A stretch of DNA of 35,345 nt from Phycisphaerales bacterium (GCA_020847375.1 JADLCB010000030.1:1-35345), one strand, 5' to 3'. Positions 16,263 through 24,605 are shown, numbered from the stretch's first letter. Program-made: numbers and translations. The notes: generated from the letters alone by a model not told the origin.

Positions 16263-17039
16263 ATGGATTTAGCGACACCGAGTTCAAATACGCGCCTGTT
16301 GGACGAAGCCGTGGCCAGGAATTTCGGGCTGGTGCTGTCGTATCCCTCAGCCGGAATGTGGCGACATCATAAATCGCGATTTCTGGGTGACTGCAAAGAG
16401 GGCGTCTGGGTGGAATCACCCCCACAGGAAGCAAGCCTGGCTGACGCTTTGATTACGTCGAAGGAGAAAGCGGGCTGCTCGTTTCGTAACGGGCAAAACA
16501 AGGTCGTTTTTACCGCCCCAATATTGAAGCGCAGTTCCGAGTATTACGTCAATCCATCCACGCCGGTGGAAGCAGTGTTGATTCGCTGGCCCGAGACGAT
16601 TAAGGCCGTTCAGCGACGATTGACCTACCGTGTGGTGATACCGAAAGATTTTGATTTGAATCTGCGCATCTGGCGCATTGGCCGCGATGCTCATATCAAG
16701 GATCGGCCGCTGTCCAGTTGTGAATTGCCGTGCCGTCTGCTGGATTTGAGCACTGGCGGACTGGGTGTATTCCTGGAAAATCGGGATGGGCAATCGCCAG
16801 CGGTTCTGCCAGCGGATCGATTGCGCGTGGAGATGAAGCACGGCGAGCAGTTGTTGATCATGGAAGCGCGTCTGCGTTATCCACCGGAAAAAAGCAAAGA
16901 TAACAGTTGTCGTGCGGGGATTCAGCTTGTGCTGATGCAGGAAACCCTGGAAGGTCGGCGGCTGATGGTGGCGTTGACGCGCATTGTCGGTCAGCTTCAG
17001 CGCCAGGAATTACGGCGGTTTCGCATGGGGTTGTCGTAA
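16263..17039 (+). CDS. PilZ-domain protein with YcgR-like N-terminal region
   Basis: A 258-residue cytoplasmic protein likely to bind cyclic di-GMP. The PilZ signature is present: the RxxxR motif as Arg119-Leu-Thr-Tyr-Arg123 in QRRLTYR, and DxSxxG as Asp161-Leu-Ser163-Thr-Gly-Gly166. The region before it (about 40-110) includes WVESPPQEASL and VVFTAPI and resembles the PilZN/YcgR N-terminal beta-domain of flagellar-brake proteins. In such proteins ligand binding alters flagellar motor or polysaccharide synthesis. No flagellar gene is nearby, so with two glycan clusters in the window a role in exopolysaccharide control is at least as likely; this is inference. The start is ATG at 16263. It converges with the PEGA gene after 25 bases. 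Confidence 0.87.
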   Translation: MDLATPSSNTRLLDEAVARNFGLVLSYPSAGMWRHHKSRFLGDCKEGVWVESPPQEASLADALITSKEKAGCSFRNGQNKVVFTAPILKRSSEYYVNPSTPVEAVLIRWPETIKAVQRRLTYRVVIPKDFDLNLRIWRIGRDAHIKDRPLSSCELPCRLLDLSTGGLGVFLENRDGQSPAVLPADRLRVEMKHGEQLLIMEARLRYPPEKSKDNSCRAGIQLVLMQETLEGRRLMVALTRIVGQLQRQELRRFRMGLS

Positions 17040-17064
17040 TTCACGATCACAATCGTGGGGTGGA

Positions 17065-17487
17065 TTACGGTTGCGTGGTGGGGCTTTGCAACTGCTGACG
17101 CATTTCGTCCGCCCGCTCAAGCAACGTATCGGCGCTGGTGTCCTGTGCGGTGATGGGCTGAAGCTCAAAGTGCAGCTTGCGCTCATCGGTGGGGCGGAAG
17201 GGCATCAATTCTGCCACAAAGTCAAACGGCGGCCACTGCCACCATGGTGCGACCAGCTTGGCGTGGGTGACGAGTGTTTGATAACCATCCTTGCGCACCT
17301 GCACGTCGTAGTCGCCATACCACAAAAAATCATGCGTCAGCGGCGTGCGACCGACTTCCTGATCATTGAGATAGACCAATGCCCCAGCAGGCTGGGACGT
17401 GATCTGCATGCGACGCTGAACACATCCGCCAAGCGTCATCATCAGCATCATCAGCACGATCGGGAGTAGGTGTCGCATGAGTGGCAT
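17065..17487 (-). CDS. PEGA-domain lipoprotein
   Basis: A 140-residue exported lipoprotein. A signal peptide ends with the lipobox LGGC, then a PEGA domain follows: ITSQPAGALVYLNDQEVGRTPLTHDFLWYGDYDVQVRKDGYQ, with the characteristic PAGA and G-x-TPL elements. PEGA domains are thought to bind surface polymers or other proteins. The part after residue 70 contains APWWQWPPFD, seen in planctomycete lipoproteins of this kind, and ends in a short helix. The start is ATG at 17487 or the second ATG at 17478; neither has a good ribosome-binding site. It is 40 bases downstream of the universal stress protein gene on the same strand, so the pair may be an operon. Confidence 0.85.
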   Translation of the reverse strand: MPLMRHLLPIVLMMLMMTLGGCVQRRMQITSQPAGALVYLNDQEVGRTPLTHDFLWYGDYDVQVRKDGYQTLVTHAKLVAPWWQWPPFDFVAELMPFRPTDERKLHFELQPITAQDTSADTLLERADEMRQQLQSPTTQP

Positions 17488-17527
17488 TCGGCAGAAAAGG
17501 TCTACCCGCGCTATTGCACGCCCTGAA

Positions 17528-17944
17528 TCAGAGACTTCCCGTCCAGTCGGGGGGAAGCAGCAGTACGGGTATCCGCGTATTTTTAATCAACTCGACCGGT
17601 ACATTACCCGCCAGCAGACGGGCGAAGACATTTTTGTTGGTCAGTCCCAGAACGATGACGGTACACTCGCGTTCAATGGCGGTATTCAGAACCGCCCGGG
17701 CGATATCATCGCTGAACATGAGCAGGGTCTGCACGGCAACGTCGCGTTGCTGCAGCGCCTCGCGCAACAGGTACATGGCCGATTCGCCATCGGCCTGCTC
17801 GTGTTCGCGCATTTGCCCGGCACTGGGGCGGGAAACATGAACAATAAGAACTTCAGCATTCAGTTGTGTGGCCAGCAGCGCAACGGGATCGATCACTTTC
17901 TGTGCGGCCCATGGGCTACTTACGGCGACCAGTAATCGGCTCAT
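17528..17944 (-). CDS. Universal stress protein (UspA) family
   Basis: A 138-residue single-domain Usp protein. It begins with the first strand RLLVAVSSPWAA and LNAEVLIVHVSRPS, and ends with VIVLGLTNKNVFARLLAGNVPVELIKNTRIPVLLLPP. The ATP-binding Usp motif is G-x2-G-x9-G-S/T; here the first G-x2-G reads GLTN and the final Gly is followed by Asn, so nucleotide binding may be lost. The family responds to starvation and other stresses; the partner is unknown. The start is ATG at 17944. It is divergent from the bactofilin gene, from which 246 bases of promoter region separate it. Confidence 0.85.
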   Translation of the reverse strand: MSRLLVAVSSPWAAQKVIDPVALLATQLNAEVLIVHVSRPSAGQMREHEQADGESAMYLLREALQQRDVAVQTLLMFSDDIARAVLNTAIERECTVIVLGLTNKNVFARLLAGNVPVELIKNTRIPVLLLPPDWTGSL

Positions 17945-18126
17945 AGCCGGTAATTGTAATGAATTGTCGGTCTGCTACAAATGCCTGCATCGAGACAATG
18001 CCGCAACCGGATAAAATCGCTGCTGGCTGGCTTTAACCCACCAGCCCCAAACCGCCTGCCCCTCATAGGTGTCAGATAATTGTAAAACCAGGAAAACACC
18101 AGATGGCGCTTTCTTGATCAGGGAGC

Positions 18127-18154
18127 TTTCAACTATCGCTCCGCCCTTTATAAT
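18127..18154 (+). promoter_or_regulatory. Candidate promoter of the bactofilin gene
   Basis: A perfect TATAAT (18149-18154) is preceded by TTTCAA (18127-18132) after 16 bases. The -10 is 36 bases before the ATG. The region 17945-18190 otherwise holds only the divergent promoters of the stress-protein and bactofilin genes. Confidence 0.5.
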
Positions 18155-18190
18155 CCACCTGCTACCTAAAACCTCATTCAGGAGATACGC

Positions 18191-18610
18191 ATGGCTGACA
18201 TCGGCAATCAGGAATATTCCACCATTCTTGGCCCGGATACCACGATCAAGGGCGAAGTGGCTTTTGAAAAAAGCTTGCGTCTGCATGGCCGGATCGAAGG
18301 CAAGGTCATCACGCAGGGCCGCCTGCATGTCGCCAAGGAGGCCAAATTGCTGGCCGATGTGGATGCCGGTTCGATCATTGTTGAGGGTGAGGTCAAAGGA
18401 AAACTGGTTGCCAGCGACCGTATCGACCTGAAACAGTCTGCCCGTTACGAAGGTGATTTGGCAGCCTCGCGGCTGGCGGTGGAGGAAGGGGCCGTTTTTT
18501 CCGGCCATGTTTCCGTTGGCCCTGATGCAGTTAAACCCGACACCCGGGGCGGGGCTGGCCAGGCTCGACCGGTTTCAGCGCCGGCGGCCCAGACATCGGG
18601 TAATCGCTAG
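18191..18610 (+). CDS. Bactofilin
   Basis: A 139-residue bactofilin that forms cytoskeletal filaments by stacking a right-handed beta-helix. The core shows the usual six-residue rung pattern, with GPDTTIKGEVAFEKSLRLHGRIEGKV, then GRLHVAKEAKLLADV, GSIIVEGEVKGKLVAS and YEGDLAASRLAVEEGAVFSGHV. Short disordered tails flank it, the C-terminal one Pro/Ala/Gly rich. Bactofilins place cell-wall and polysaccharide enzymes or help shape the cell. AGGAG is six bases before the ATG at 18191. A second, zinc-ribbon bactofilin follows 128 bases downstream, and a membrane glycosyltransferase after that. Confidence 0.93.
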   Translation: MADIGNQEYSTILGPDTTIKGEVAFEKSLRLHGRIEGKVITQGRLHVAKEAKLLADVDAGSIIVEGEVKGKLVASDRIDLKQSARYEGDLAASRLAVEEGAVFSGHVSVGPDAVKPDTRGGAGQARPVSAPAAQTSGNR

Positions 18611-18738
18611 TCCGGTTCGGGTCTCCACCCGTCATTGACCTTTCGACCTGACCTGAATCAACAGGATGGCCGACACGGGTAATGAGCAGTTGCGCGCCGG
18701 TGCAGATTGTGAAAAGGTAAGTTTGCTGGCTGGGCATC

Positions 18739-19167
18739 ATGATGGCCACCAATCCTCGGTTTAATCCGCAGACCTCTGAAGACCGCATCACGGTCATCTG
18801 TCTGCATTGCCAGAAACCGATCGAAGTGCCGCGACGGGTGATAACATTTACCTGCAAATACTGCCACAAACCATTGCGTCTGGAGGATATCCAGTTCAAA
18901 AAATATGAGGCGCGCCGCGTGATCGAGACGTGTGGCACGATCACGATTGAAAAAAATGGGAATGTCGTTGCTGAGCAGGTTCGATGTGGCGCGATGATTG
19001 TCCGCGGAAAATTGCGCGGCAATGTATCATCGCGCAGCAATGTGCTGGTGGGGCCTGAGGCGCAGATCAGGGGCAATGTGACCGCCCCGCAGATTGCCAT
19101 TGGGGCTGGCGCCATTCTGGAAGGTGATTATCGAATCGGCCCGGATGAATCGACAGTTCAGTCCTGA
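18739..19167 (+). CDS. Bactofilin with N-terminal zinc ribbon
   Basis: A 142-residue protein joining two parts. The N-terminal 45 residues form a zinc ribbon with Cys21-Leu-His-Cys24 and Cys39-Lys-Tyr-Cys42, both CxxC pairs. The rest (about 60-135) is a bactofilin beta-helix: GTITIEKNGNVVAEQVRCGAMIVRGKLRGNV, then NVLVGPEAQIRGNV and IAIGAGAILEGDYRIGP. It could co-polymerise with the bactofilin upstream while its metal-bound head contacts another protein; this is inference. The ATG at 18739 is followed directly by a second ATG at 18742, and there is no clear ribosome-binding site. Additional cysteines at about 65 and 83 are in the helix part. Confidence 0.9.
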   Translation: MMATNPRFNPQTSEDRITVICLHCQKPIEVPRRVITFTCKYCHKPLRLEDIQFKKYEARRVIETCGTITIEKNGNVVAEQVRCGAMIVRGKLRGNVSSRSNVLVGPEAQIRGNVTAPQIAIGAGAILEGDYRIGPDESTVQS

Positions 19168-19265
19168 CCGTGGATTGGTTCGACCGTAAAACCTGCGAAA
19201 TTTCACGCATTGGCCTGCAATTGGCCGACGATAGCAAACAGGTAACACTGTCTACCACCGGCAAC

Positions 19266-20405
19266 ATGACCCAGCCCACAACTGAATCGCTCGATTTGTC
19301 GGTGATTATCCCCACGCTCAATGAAGCAGATAATCTTGCGCTGCTGGTGCCGCGCCTCCATGCGGCCTTGTCACCACGCCGCTATGAACTGATTATTGTT
19401 GACGACAACAGCCAGGATAATACCCCAGCAGTCTGCGCTGAACTGGCGCAGAGTTATCAACTACGTCTGATCGTCCGCCGACAACCCAAGGATGGCCTCA
19501 GTGGCGCAGTGATGGAAGGTATTGCAGCCGCCCGTGGGGAAGTGTTGCTGGTGATGGATGCGGATTTACAGCATCCGCCGGAAAAAGCCCCGGAGCTGGT
19601 CGAGGTGATTGAAAATAACCGTGGTGATTTTGCCTTGGGCTCGCGTCATGTTGCCGGCGCGACCAGCGATGAACACTGGGGTCTGTTCAGACGGTTGAAT
19701 TCGTGGGTCGCCACCTTGCTGGCCCGACCATTTGCCGGTCATATTACCGACCCCATGAGCGGCTTTTTTGCCTTACGTCGCTCGACTTATCAGGGCGCCA
19801 AACGGCTGCTGCCACTTGGTTATAAAATTGGTCTGGAATTGATCTGCAAGACCGAATGCCAGCGCCTGGTCGAAGTGCCGATTCATTTTGGTCTGCGTCA
19901 CGCCGGCCATTCCAAGCTGACCGTCAAGCAGCAGTTCAAATATCTCGAGCACCTCAGCCGGTTGTACGATTTCTGCTTCCCCCGACTTTCACCGATCATC
20001 AAATTCATCATTGCCACTGGCATGGCCTGGTTTGTCGGCTTGGGCGCGTTTTTTTTCTCCCTGCTCTGGACTGATGATCTGGCGGTTGCTGCTGCGATTG
20101 CTTACGCCTGCGGTCTGGGCATAACGCTCATCTTTTTCATGCGGTACGTGCGCACCCAGCGCGCATTTATTGTTCGCAAACATCCCTGGATCGATTTCGT
20201 CTTTACCAGCCTGGGTGAGTGGGCGGGTGCGGCTTTGACCGCTACCTATCTCGATCAGCGCCTGGATCATGCCCGTCCGTTGGAGGTGTTCGTGCTGGCC
20301 TTTCTAGCTGGAACGATGATCCGCTACGTGATGCGCAAAGAGTTCAGCCAGGATATTCGCGGACTTCGCCGCCAGAAACGCCGTGAAGAAACACCGGAAA
20401 ACTGA
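19266..20405 (+). CDS. Polyprenyl-phosphate GT2 glycosyltransferase fused to a GtrA-like membrane domain
   Basis: A DPM1-like glycosyltransferase with a membrane C-terminus. Residues 1-230 are a GT2 domain: LSVIIPTLNEADN, IVDDNSQDNT, the DxD in LVMDADLQHPPEK, and DPMSGFFALRR, with the acceptor block FGLRHAGHSKL. It should move a hexose from a nucleotide sugar to polyprenyl phosphate. Residues 250-360 are a GtrA-like domain of about four membrane segments that begins IIKFIIATGMAWFVGLG. The fusion would couple synthesis of the lipid-linked sugar to its flipping. The ATG at 19266 is preferred because the domain starts soon after; an in-frame GTG at 19170 would add 32 residues without a recognisable feature. 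It lies directly after the bactofilin pair on the same strand. Confidence 0.9.
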   Translation: MTQPTTESLDLSVIIPTLNEADNLALLVPRLHAALSPRRYELIIVDDNSQDNTPAVCAELAQSYQLRLIVRRQPKDGLSGAVMEGIAAARGEVLLVMDADLQHPPEKAPELVEVIENNRGDFALGSRHVAGATSDEHWGLFRRLNSWVATLLARPFAGHITDPMSGFFALRRSTYQGAKRLLPLGYKIGLELICKTECQRLVEVPIHFGLRHAGHSKLTVKQQFKYLEHLSRLYDFCFPRLSPIIKFIIATGMAWFVGLGAFFFSLLWTDDLAVAAAIAYACGLGITLIFFMRYVRTQRAFIVRKHPWIDFVFTSLGEWAGAALTATYLDQRLDHARPLEVFVLAFLAGTMIRYVMRKEFSQDIRGLRRQKRREETPEN

Positions 20406-20436
20406 CAAATCTGCGCAATTGAATTGATCGATGGGT

Positions 20437-21426
20437 TCAACGCAGCTTCAACGTCGCCCCTTCCTGTTCCCACTGTTCGATCAACCGGTGTAAGTCCTGG
20501 ATGGTGGCATTGAGTTGCTCGCTGGTCAGAACCAGACTTTCATACAGGCGTTTGTCATTGATAAATGCTCCCGCCGTGCCGTTGCCGGTGTCGATTTTGC
20601 CGGCGATGGACTGAAAGGTCGAAAGCAGCTTCCCAGCATCAACAATGCGGCCATTGATCTGGTCGATCAGATTGCCGGCGTGCGTCTCGATTTTAGCGAT
20701 TGCGCCCTGGGTCTGCTTGATGGTTGCACTGGTGGCTTGACCAATATCGTGCAATTGAGTCGAGAATGTTTCCAGATTGTCAGCAATGCGGTTGGCGGTG
20801 GCTGTTGCTGAAGCGACATTGGCCAGCGAATCCTTCAAATTGGCCTTGATCTGCGGATCCGCCACAATTTCATTGACCGAATTGATCGTAATCGTCGCTT
20901 GACGCACGGCGGTTTGCAAATCTCCGACGATGTTCGATTCACGAAACTGCTGGGTGGCCAGCCGCAACTCGGTCGCCAGTTGGGTGAACTCCGGCGGCAG
21001 AAGGTTCAGGCCGACAAAATGCGTTTCAATCGTCTGTCCCTGGGCAAGCTGCCCCTGCGGCTGGTCGCCGGGGCGCACCTGCAGCGAGATGCGCGAAGCG
21101 GCCCCAATCAACCCGGTCGAGCGGATTTCCGCAATCACATTGCCCGGCAGAGGCGGTTCAAGATCAACCCTGGCTTCGATGCGCACGTTCTCCTGATCCG
21201 CCAGACGCTGGATCGACATGATCTTGCCCACGGTTACGCCCCGGAAACTGACGGTCGATCCTTCGCTTAATCCTTCGGCCCGGTCGCTGATGAACACGAC
21301 ATCGAGCTGATCGCGCGTAAACAGGCGCACCGGCGCATCGCCAAACTTCATGATCATCCAGCCCAGGACGGCCAGTCCGCCCAGCATCACGATTCCGACA
21401 AGGAGATTCTTACGATACGATGACAT
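20437..21426 (-). CDS. MCE/MlaD-family lipid-transfer protein
   Basis: A 329-residue periplasmic lipid-binding protein anchored by one N-terminal membrane helix (LLVGIVMLGGLAVLGWMIMKF). The MCE domain is residues 38-118: LDVVFISDRAEGLSEGSTVSFRGVTVGKI, EARVDLEPPLPGNVIAEI and STGLIGAASRISLQV. The rest is a long helical region with repeated T/S/A/N heptads (about 150-320), as in MlaD and PqiB-like proteins, that forms oligomeric channels. Normally MlaE and MlaF permease and ATPase genes sit alongside; none is seen here, so it works with partners elsewhere or alone. The start is ATG at 21426. On the minus strand a TATAAT (21450-21455) could drive it. Confidence 0.93.
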   Translation of the reverse strand: MSSYRKNLLVGIVMLGGLAVLGWMIMKFGDAPVRLFTRDQLDVVFISDRAEGLSEGSTVSFRGVTVGKIMSIQRLADQENVRIEARVDLEPPLPGNVIAEIRSTGLIGAASRISLQVRPGDQPQGQLAQGQTIETHFVGLNLLPPEFTQLATELRLATQQFRESNIVGDLQTAVRQATITINSVNEIVADPQIKANLKDSLANVASATATANRIADNLETFSTQLHDIGQATSATIKQTQGAIAKIETHAGNLIDQINGRIVDAGKLLSTFQSIAGKIDTGNGTAGAFINDKRLYESLVLTSEQLNATIQDLHRLIEQWEQEGATLKLR

Positions 21427-21449
21427 CGGTTTTATTGAGTAGGAACGAT

Positions 21450-21457
21450 ATTATAAT
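21450..21457. promoter_or_regulatory. Candidate -10 boxes between mlaD-like and DUF1570 genes
   Basis: ATTATAAT reads as TATAAT on both strands (21450-21455 minus, 21452-21457 plus). It is 24 bases before the MCE gene ATG on the minus strand. No -35 at standard spacing is convincing. The rest of this 183-base divergent gap shows no other feature. Confidence 0.35.
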
Positions 21458-21609
21458 ACAGCAGACCAGACAGTCTTGTAGCCGTCACAAGCCCGGCTGG
21501 CAAGTCTTGCGGTTCGTCTTGGTCTGGCTTGTGGCGCATAAATAAGCGTTGCACTGCTTCGTCGAACCAGCGCACATGACCGCTATCATTTTGCCGGAGG
21601 GAAAACAGC

Positions 21610-22908
21610 ATGGCAAGAACACTTCTTCTGCTGGTATTGGCGATTGTCCTTGGCCCCATGTTTTTGCTGGCCAAGCCTCCGCTGGCGCAGACCCCATCGC
21701 CACCTGGCATGAAACGCTATGACGGTCGATATTACATAATTTACACGGATTGGGGTGAAGAATTTGCTCGTGAGGCGATTCTTCGCACCGATGCCATGGC
21801 TGAAGAATATTATCAGCGCACACGTGAATTTTCAGGGCAGCTCAATGCACGGCTTCCGGTGTATCTATTTAGTTCTGGCGATGACTATTTTCGTGCTGGC
21901 GCTCCTCCAAGCTCGGGGGGAGTGTTTATGGGTGATCGTATAATGGCACAGATATCTCGCCCTACTAATAATGGAAATTGGCGATTGCTTCAGCATGAAG
22001 GATTCCATCATTTTATGCGTGCTACGATTGATGGTGACATACCTGCGTGGTTGAGTGAAGGGTTTGCGGAGTATTTCGTCGAGGCACTTTTTACCGGAGA
22101 TGGCTTTGTCAGTGGCCTTATCCCACCAGAACGGCTAAAGCGTGTTCGCGATCAAATTCAGCAAGAAACATTTCTACCGTTATCTGAAATGCTGATTGAC
22201 GATGGTGAACAATATAAAGCGCTGGGCATGAGGCAATACGATCAGGGTTGGGCTATGGTTCATTTTCTGGCTCACGGTGAAAATGGCCGATACCAAAAAG
22301 CCTTTACTAATTTTCTAAAGGGCATTAATAATCGGTTGCCTTGGCGGCAAGCGTGGATCATTAATTTTGGCGGCATCGATGGGATTCAAGAAAAATTCAA
22401 CGCATATTGGTTAAATCTGCCAGATAATCCGACTCAGGACCTTTATGTCAAGGCGACCGCACTGACGTTGGCCAGCTTTCTGGCTCGTGCCTATCAGCAA
22501 GGCCAGACGTTTGATTCGCTGGATACTTTTCTTAATACCGCGCGTTCGGGCAAACTGAAAGTGGCTGATGAGTTGTGGTTGCCACCTGGTTTATTGTACG
22601 AGGCGTTAAAGTCGCAAAAGAGTACTGGACAATGGTCATGGCAGATGACGGCTGCCAAGTTACCACGTCTTGTGGCGGTGCTTCCGGATAAAACTCGGAT
22701 TATTGCCAGCTTTGATCTGAAGCATAAAAAAATACAATCGGTGCAGGCTCAGATTGATATTTTGCCGCGCTTAATGGCACAGGCACGCGAGTTGCAACGC
22801 GACGGCAGGACATCTGACGCCCGACGCTTGCTTAGTGCAGCCATCAAGGCCAATCCTCAATCTGAATTTGTCGCTGAGGCGCGCAAGCTTGTTCAGGAGC
22901 TAAAATAA
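21610..22908 (+). CDS. DUF1570 zinc metallopeptidase (MA-like)
   Basis: A 432-residue exported protein. The signal peptide (1-26) ends near LAQ. The protease motif is HEGFHH (His129, Glu130, His133), a HExxH-type site, followed by WLSEGFAEYF with Glu150 as the probable third zinc ligand. This is the gluzincin layout of DUF1570, a family common in Planctomycetota. The middle shows YDQGWAMVHFLAHGENGRYQKAF, and the end (about 370-432) is a helical segment resembling TPR repeats (RDGRTSDARRLLSAAIKANPQS). It is probably a cell-envelope or periplasmic peptidase. GGAGG is nine bases before the ATG. The base composition looks more AT-rich than its neighbours; no exact figure is given. Confidence 0.88.
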   Translation: MARTLLLLVLAIVLGPMFLLAKPPLAQTPSPPGMKRYDGRYYIIYTDWGEEFAREAILRTDAMAEEYYQRTREFSGQLNARLPVYLFSSGDDYFRAGAPPSSGGVFMGDRIMAQISRPTNNGNWRLLQHEGFHHFMRATIDGDIPAWLSEGFAEYFVEALFTGDGFVSGLIPPERLKRVRDQIQQETFLPLSEMLIDDGEQYKALGMRQYDQGWAMVHFLAHGENGRYQKAFTNFLKGINNRLPWRQAWIINFGGIDGIQEKFNAYWLNLPDNPTQDLYVKATALTLASFLARAYQQGQTFDSLDTFLNTARSGKLKVADELWLPPGLLYEALKSQKSTGQWSWQMTAAKLPRLVAVLPDKTRIIASFDLKHKKIQSVQAQIDILPRLMAQARELQRDGRTSDARRLLSAAIKANPQSEFVAEARKLVQELK

Positions 22909-22998
22909 TCGTTGCATCGATTGTGTTGTGCCTTTGCATTGCGCTATTAGGGAAGAGATTGCTGGCTGGCCGCAACGCACCTGTTTATACTCTCAAAT

Positions 22999-23475
22999 AT
23001 GCGATCAATCCGGCTTTCGGTTATTTCTATTTTGCTGATAGTGAGCGCAGTATGGCTGGCGGTTGGATGTGCCTCGCCGATTCCCGTTGGCCGGTATGTG
23101 AAGCAGCTTCACTGGTCTTCCACTCAGGCGCTTTCCGCCGAGCAGGTGCAGGACAATAATCTCATCCGCCTGCAGTTATATGGAGCTTTTCAAAATGGGC
23201 ACGGTCGTTTGGCAGCCAATTTGCCCGCAACCACGTATGACCTTCAGTCTCTGCCGCAGTATCTGATTGTCGAAAACGGAATTGCGCATCTCATGACGGA
23301 CTATCGCCGCAATCGCGTGGCGGGCAAACCCGCCATTGATAATCAACTGGTCAGTGCGCTGCGTCTGGGATATTACGAGCGCGGCCATTTTGTCGAAGCC
23401 GATATTCTCCCACCGGCTGGCCGGGAGCTATTCTTGTTGGTGCAACTGAACAATCAGCAAGAAGTGCGTTTTTAG
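22999..23475 (+). CDS. Small lipoprotein of unknown function
   Basis: A 158-residue protein. The signal peptide ends with the lipobox LAVGC, giving a lipidated N-terminus. The mature part has no motif I recognise; it is rich in Leu and Gln, with YDLQSLPQYLIVENG and IDNQLVSALRLGYYERGHFVEADILPP. It could be a small periplasmic binding or scaffold protein. ATG 22999 is chosen; a TATACT hexamer only eight bases upstream (22986-22991) would make the transcript nearly leaderless. It follows the DUF1570 peptidase on the same strand and may be co-transcribed with it. Confidence 0.7.
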   Translation: MRSIRLSVISILLIVSAVWLAVGCASPIPVGRYVKQLHWSSTQALSAEQVQDNNLIRLQLYGAFQNGHGRLAANLPATTYDLQSLPQYLIVENGIAHLMTDYRRNRVAGKPAIDNQLVSALRLGYYERGHFVEADILPPAGRELFLLVQLNNQQEVRF

Positions 23476-23498
23476 CCTGCCGGCAGGTTGCCTGCTGG
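23476..23498. terminator. Inverted repeats between convergent lipoprotein and deacetylase genes
   Basis: CCTGCCGGCAGG is a 12-base palindrome directly after the lipoprotein stop; an overlapping GCAGG-TTG-CCTGC hairpin follows and then TGGTTTG. It may end transcription from the plus strand, but there is no long T-run. Confidence 0.35.
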
Positions 23499-23525
23499 TT
23501 TGATTCCGACATGGCTCCGGCGGCT

Positions 23526-24521
23526 TCAGGCATTCTGCCCGCGCGCCAGTTTCAGATAAGCAGCACGCAGCGGGCTGTAAAACTGTATATCCGAACGATA
23601 AGTCCGGCACTGCTGGGCAATCGGCGATTCTGTATGGGGAACGAAACGATTCAGCCGCATCAGATCGCCATTGTCGGCTGTCAGCGGCAGGACATTCTTA
23701 CGCGGCCGAATTGTGAAACCCAGTTTTAATCCCGCAGCCCGGCAAGTCGCGATGACATCCTTGTTGAAATTGCCATTACAGTAAGCGATGGCGGTGGGGG
23801 TTTGCGAGGTGATTTCGGTCAAAACCCGCTGGCAGTTTTCCACCTCGCGGCGGACTTCGCGTTGCGCGTAATTGGTTAAAATCGCGTGATCGGCCGTGTG
23901 GTTGCCAAGGTAAACATAGGGCTGGTTGGCAAAGTCACGCAATTCATCGGCATTCATTGGGCGGTCGATATCGCCGTGCGGTTTCAGCACGTCCGCGCCG
24001 AAACGCTCGATAAGGCTTTGCTCGATTTCACTGTTCCTGCGATCCTTGTAGGACAAGGTATCCCGGTTAATAAGCTTGTCGCTGGCTCCCTGCGCTTTGC
24101 GCACGCGCCACAGCGCATCCCACCAATAGCTCTTTTGCTGCAGAATATAGTTGGTGGCGATGAAGAAAATCGCAGGAACTTTATACTGCTCAAGCAGGGG
24201 CAGCGCCAGCGTGTTGTTGTAATAACCATCGTCAAAGGTCAGCATCGCAAACTTGCCTTTGCGCGGCAGTCCATGCAGCAGATGATCCGGACCAACAAAC
24301 GTATAACCATGTTCCAGGTAGTATTCGATCAGTTTGCGCAGGTGATCGACGGTAATACGATCGAGCGGGTCGAGCAGATTACGGTTGATTTCCGCTTCAT
24401 CACGAAAAATGCAGTGAAATAAAAAGATCAGCAGACCGTCACGCTCCTGCCGCAGCGATAGGTAGAATTGCGCCATTCGCGCATCTGTTGAGCGGACGAG
24501 ATTCTGTAATGTGTGAATCAT
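23526..24521 (-). CDS. Polysaccharide deacetylase (CE4, NodB-like)
   Basis: A 331-residue carbohydrate esterase that removes N- or O-acetyl groups from a polysaccharide using a divalent metal. The first catalytic motif is TFDDG (Asp-Asp), the metal-binding HxxxH motif is in LGNHTADHA, and the later IAYCNGNFN region supplies the catalytic arm. There is no signal peptide, so it may act on a lipid-linked intermediate in the cytoplasm. It is the last gene of the minus-strand exopolysaccharide operon, 84 bases after the GT4. The start is ATG at 24521. The length is at the long end for the family, with an extra segment (about 145-200) between the two motifs. Confidence 0.92.
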   Translation of the reverse strand: MIHTLQNLVRSTDARMAQFYLSLRQERDGLLIFLFHCIFRDEAEINRNLLDPLDRITVDHLRKLIEYYLEHGYTFVGPDHLLHGLPRKGKFAMLTFDDGYYNNTLALPLLEQYKVPAIFFIATNYILQQKSYWWDALWRVRKAQGASDKLINRDTLSYKDRRNSEIEQSLIERFGADVLKPHGDIDRPMNADELRDFANQPYVYLGNHTADHAILTNYAQREVRREVENCQRVLTEITSQTPTAIAYCNGNFNKDVIATCRAAGLKLGFTIRPRKNVLPLTADNGDLMRLNRFVPHTESPIAQQCRTYRSDIQFYSPLRAAYLKLARGQNA

Positions 24522-24605
24522 CCCGATAATTACTTACACATCTCAAACCGATAATATTCCATCGCGCGGTTGCCAAACGCATTTTGCGCCCGGTGCCTCA
24601 TTGCA

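Noticed and set aside
18618..18631. CGGGT/ACCCG hairpin after the bactofilin gene
   Set aside because: Short stem and no T-run; likely chance.
22986..22999. TATACT directly before the small lipoprotein start, suggesting a leaderless transcript
   Set aside because: No -35 at usual spacing; the hexamer may be chance, so it is mentioned only in the gene entry.
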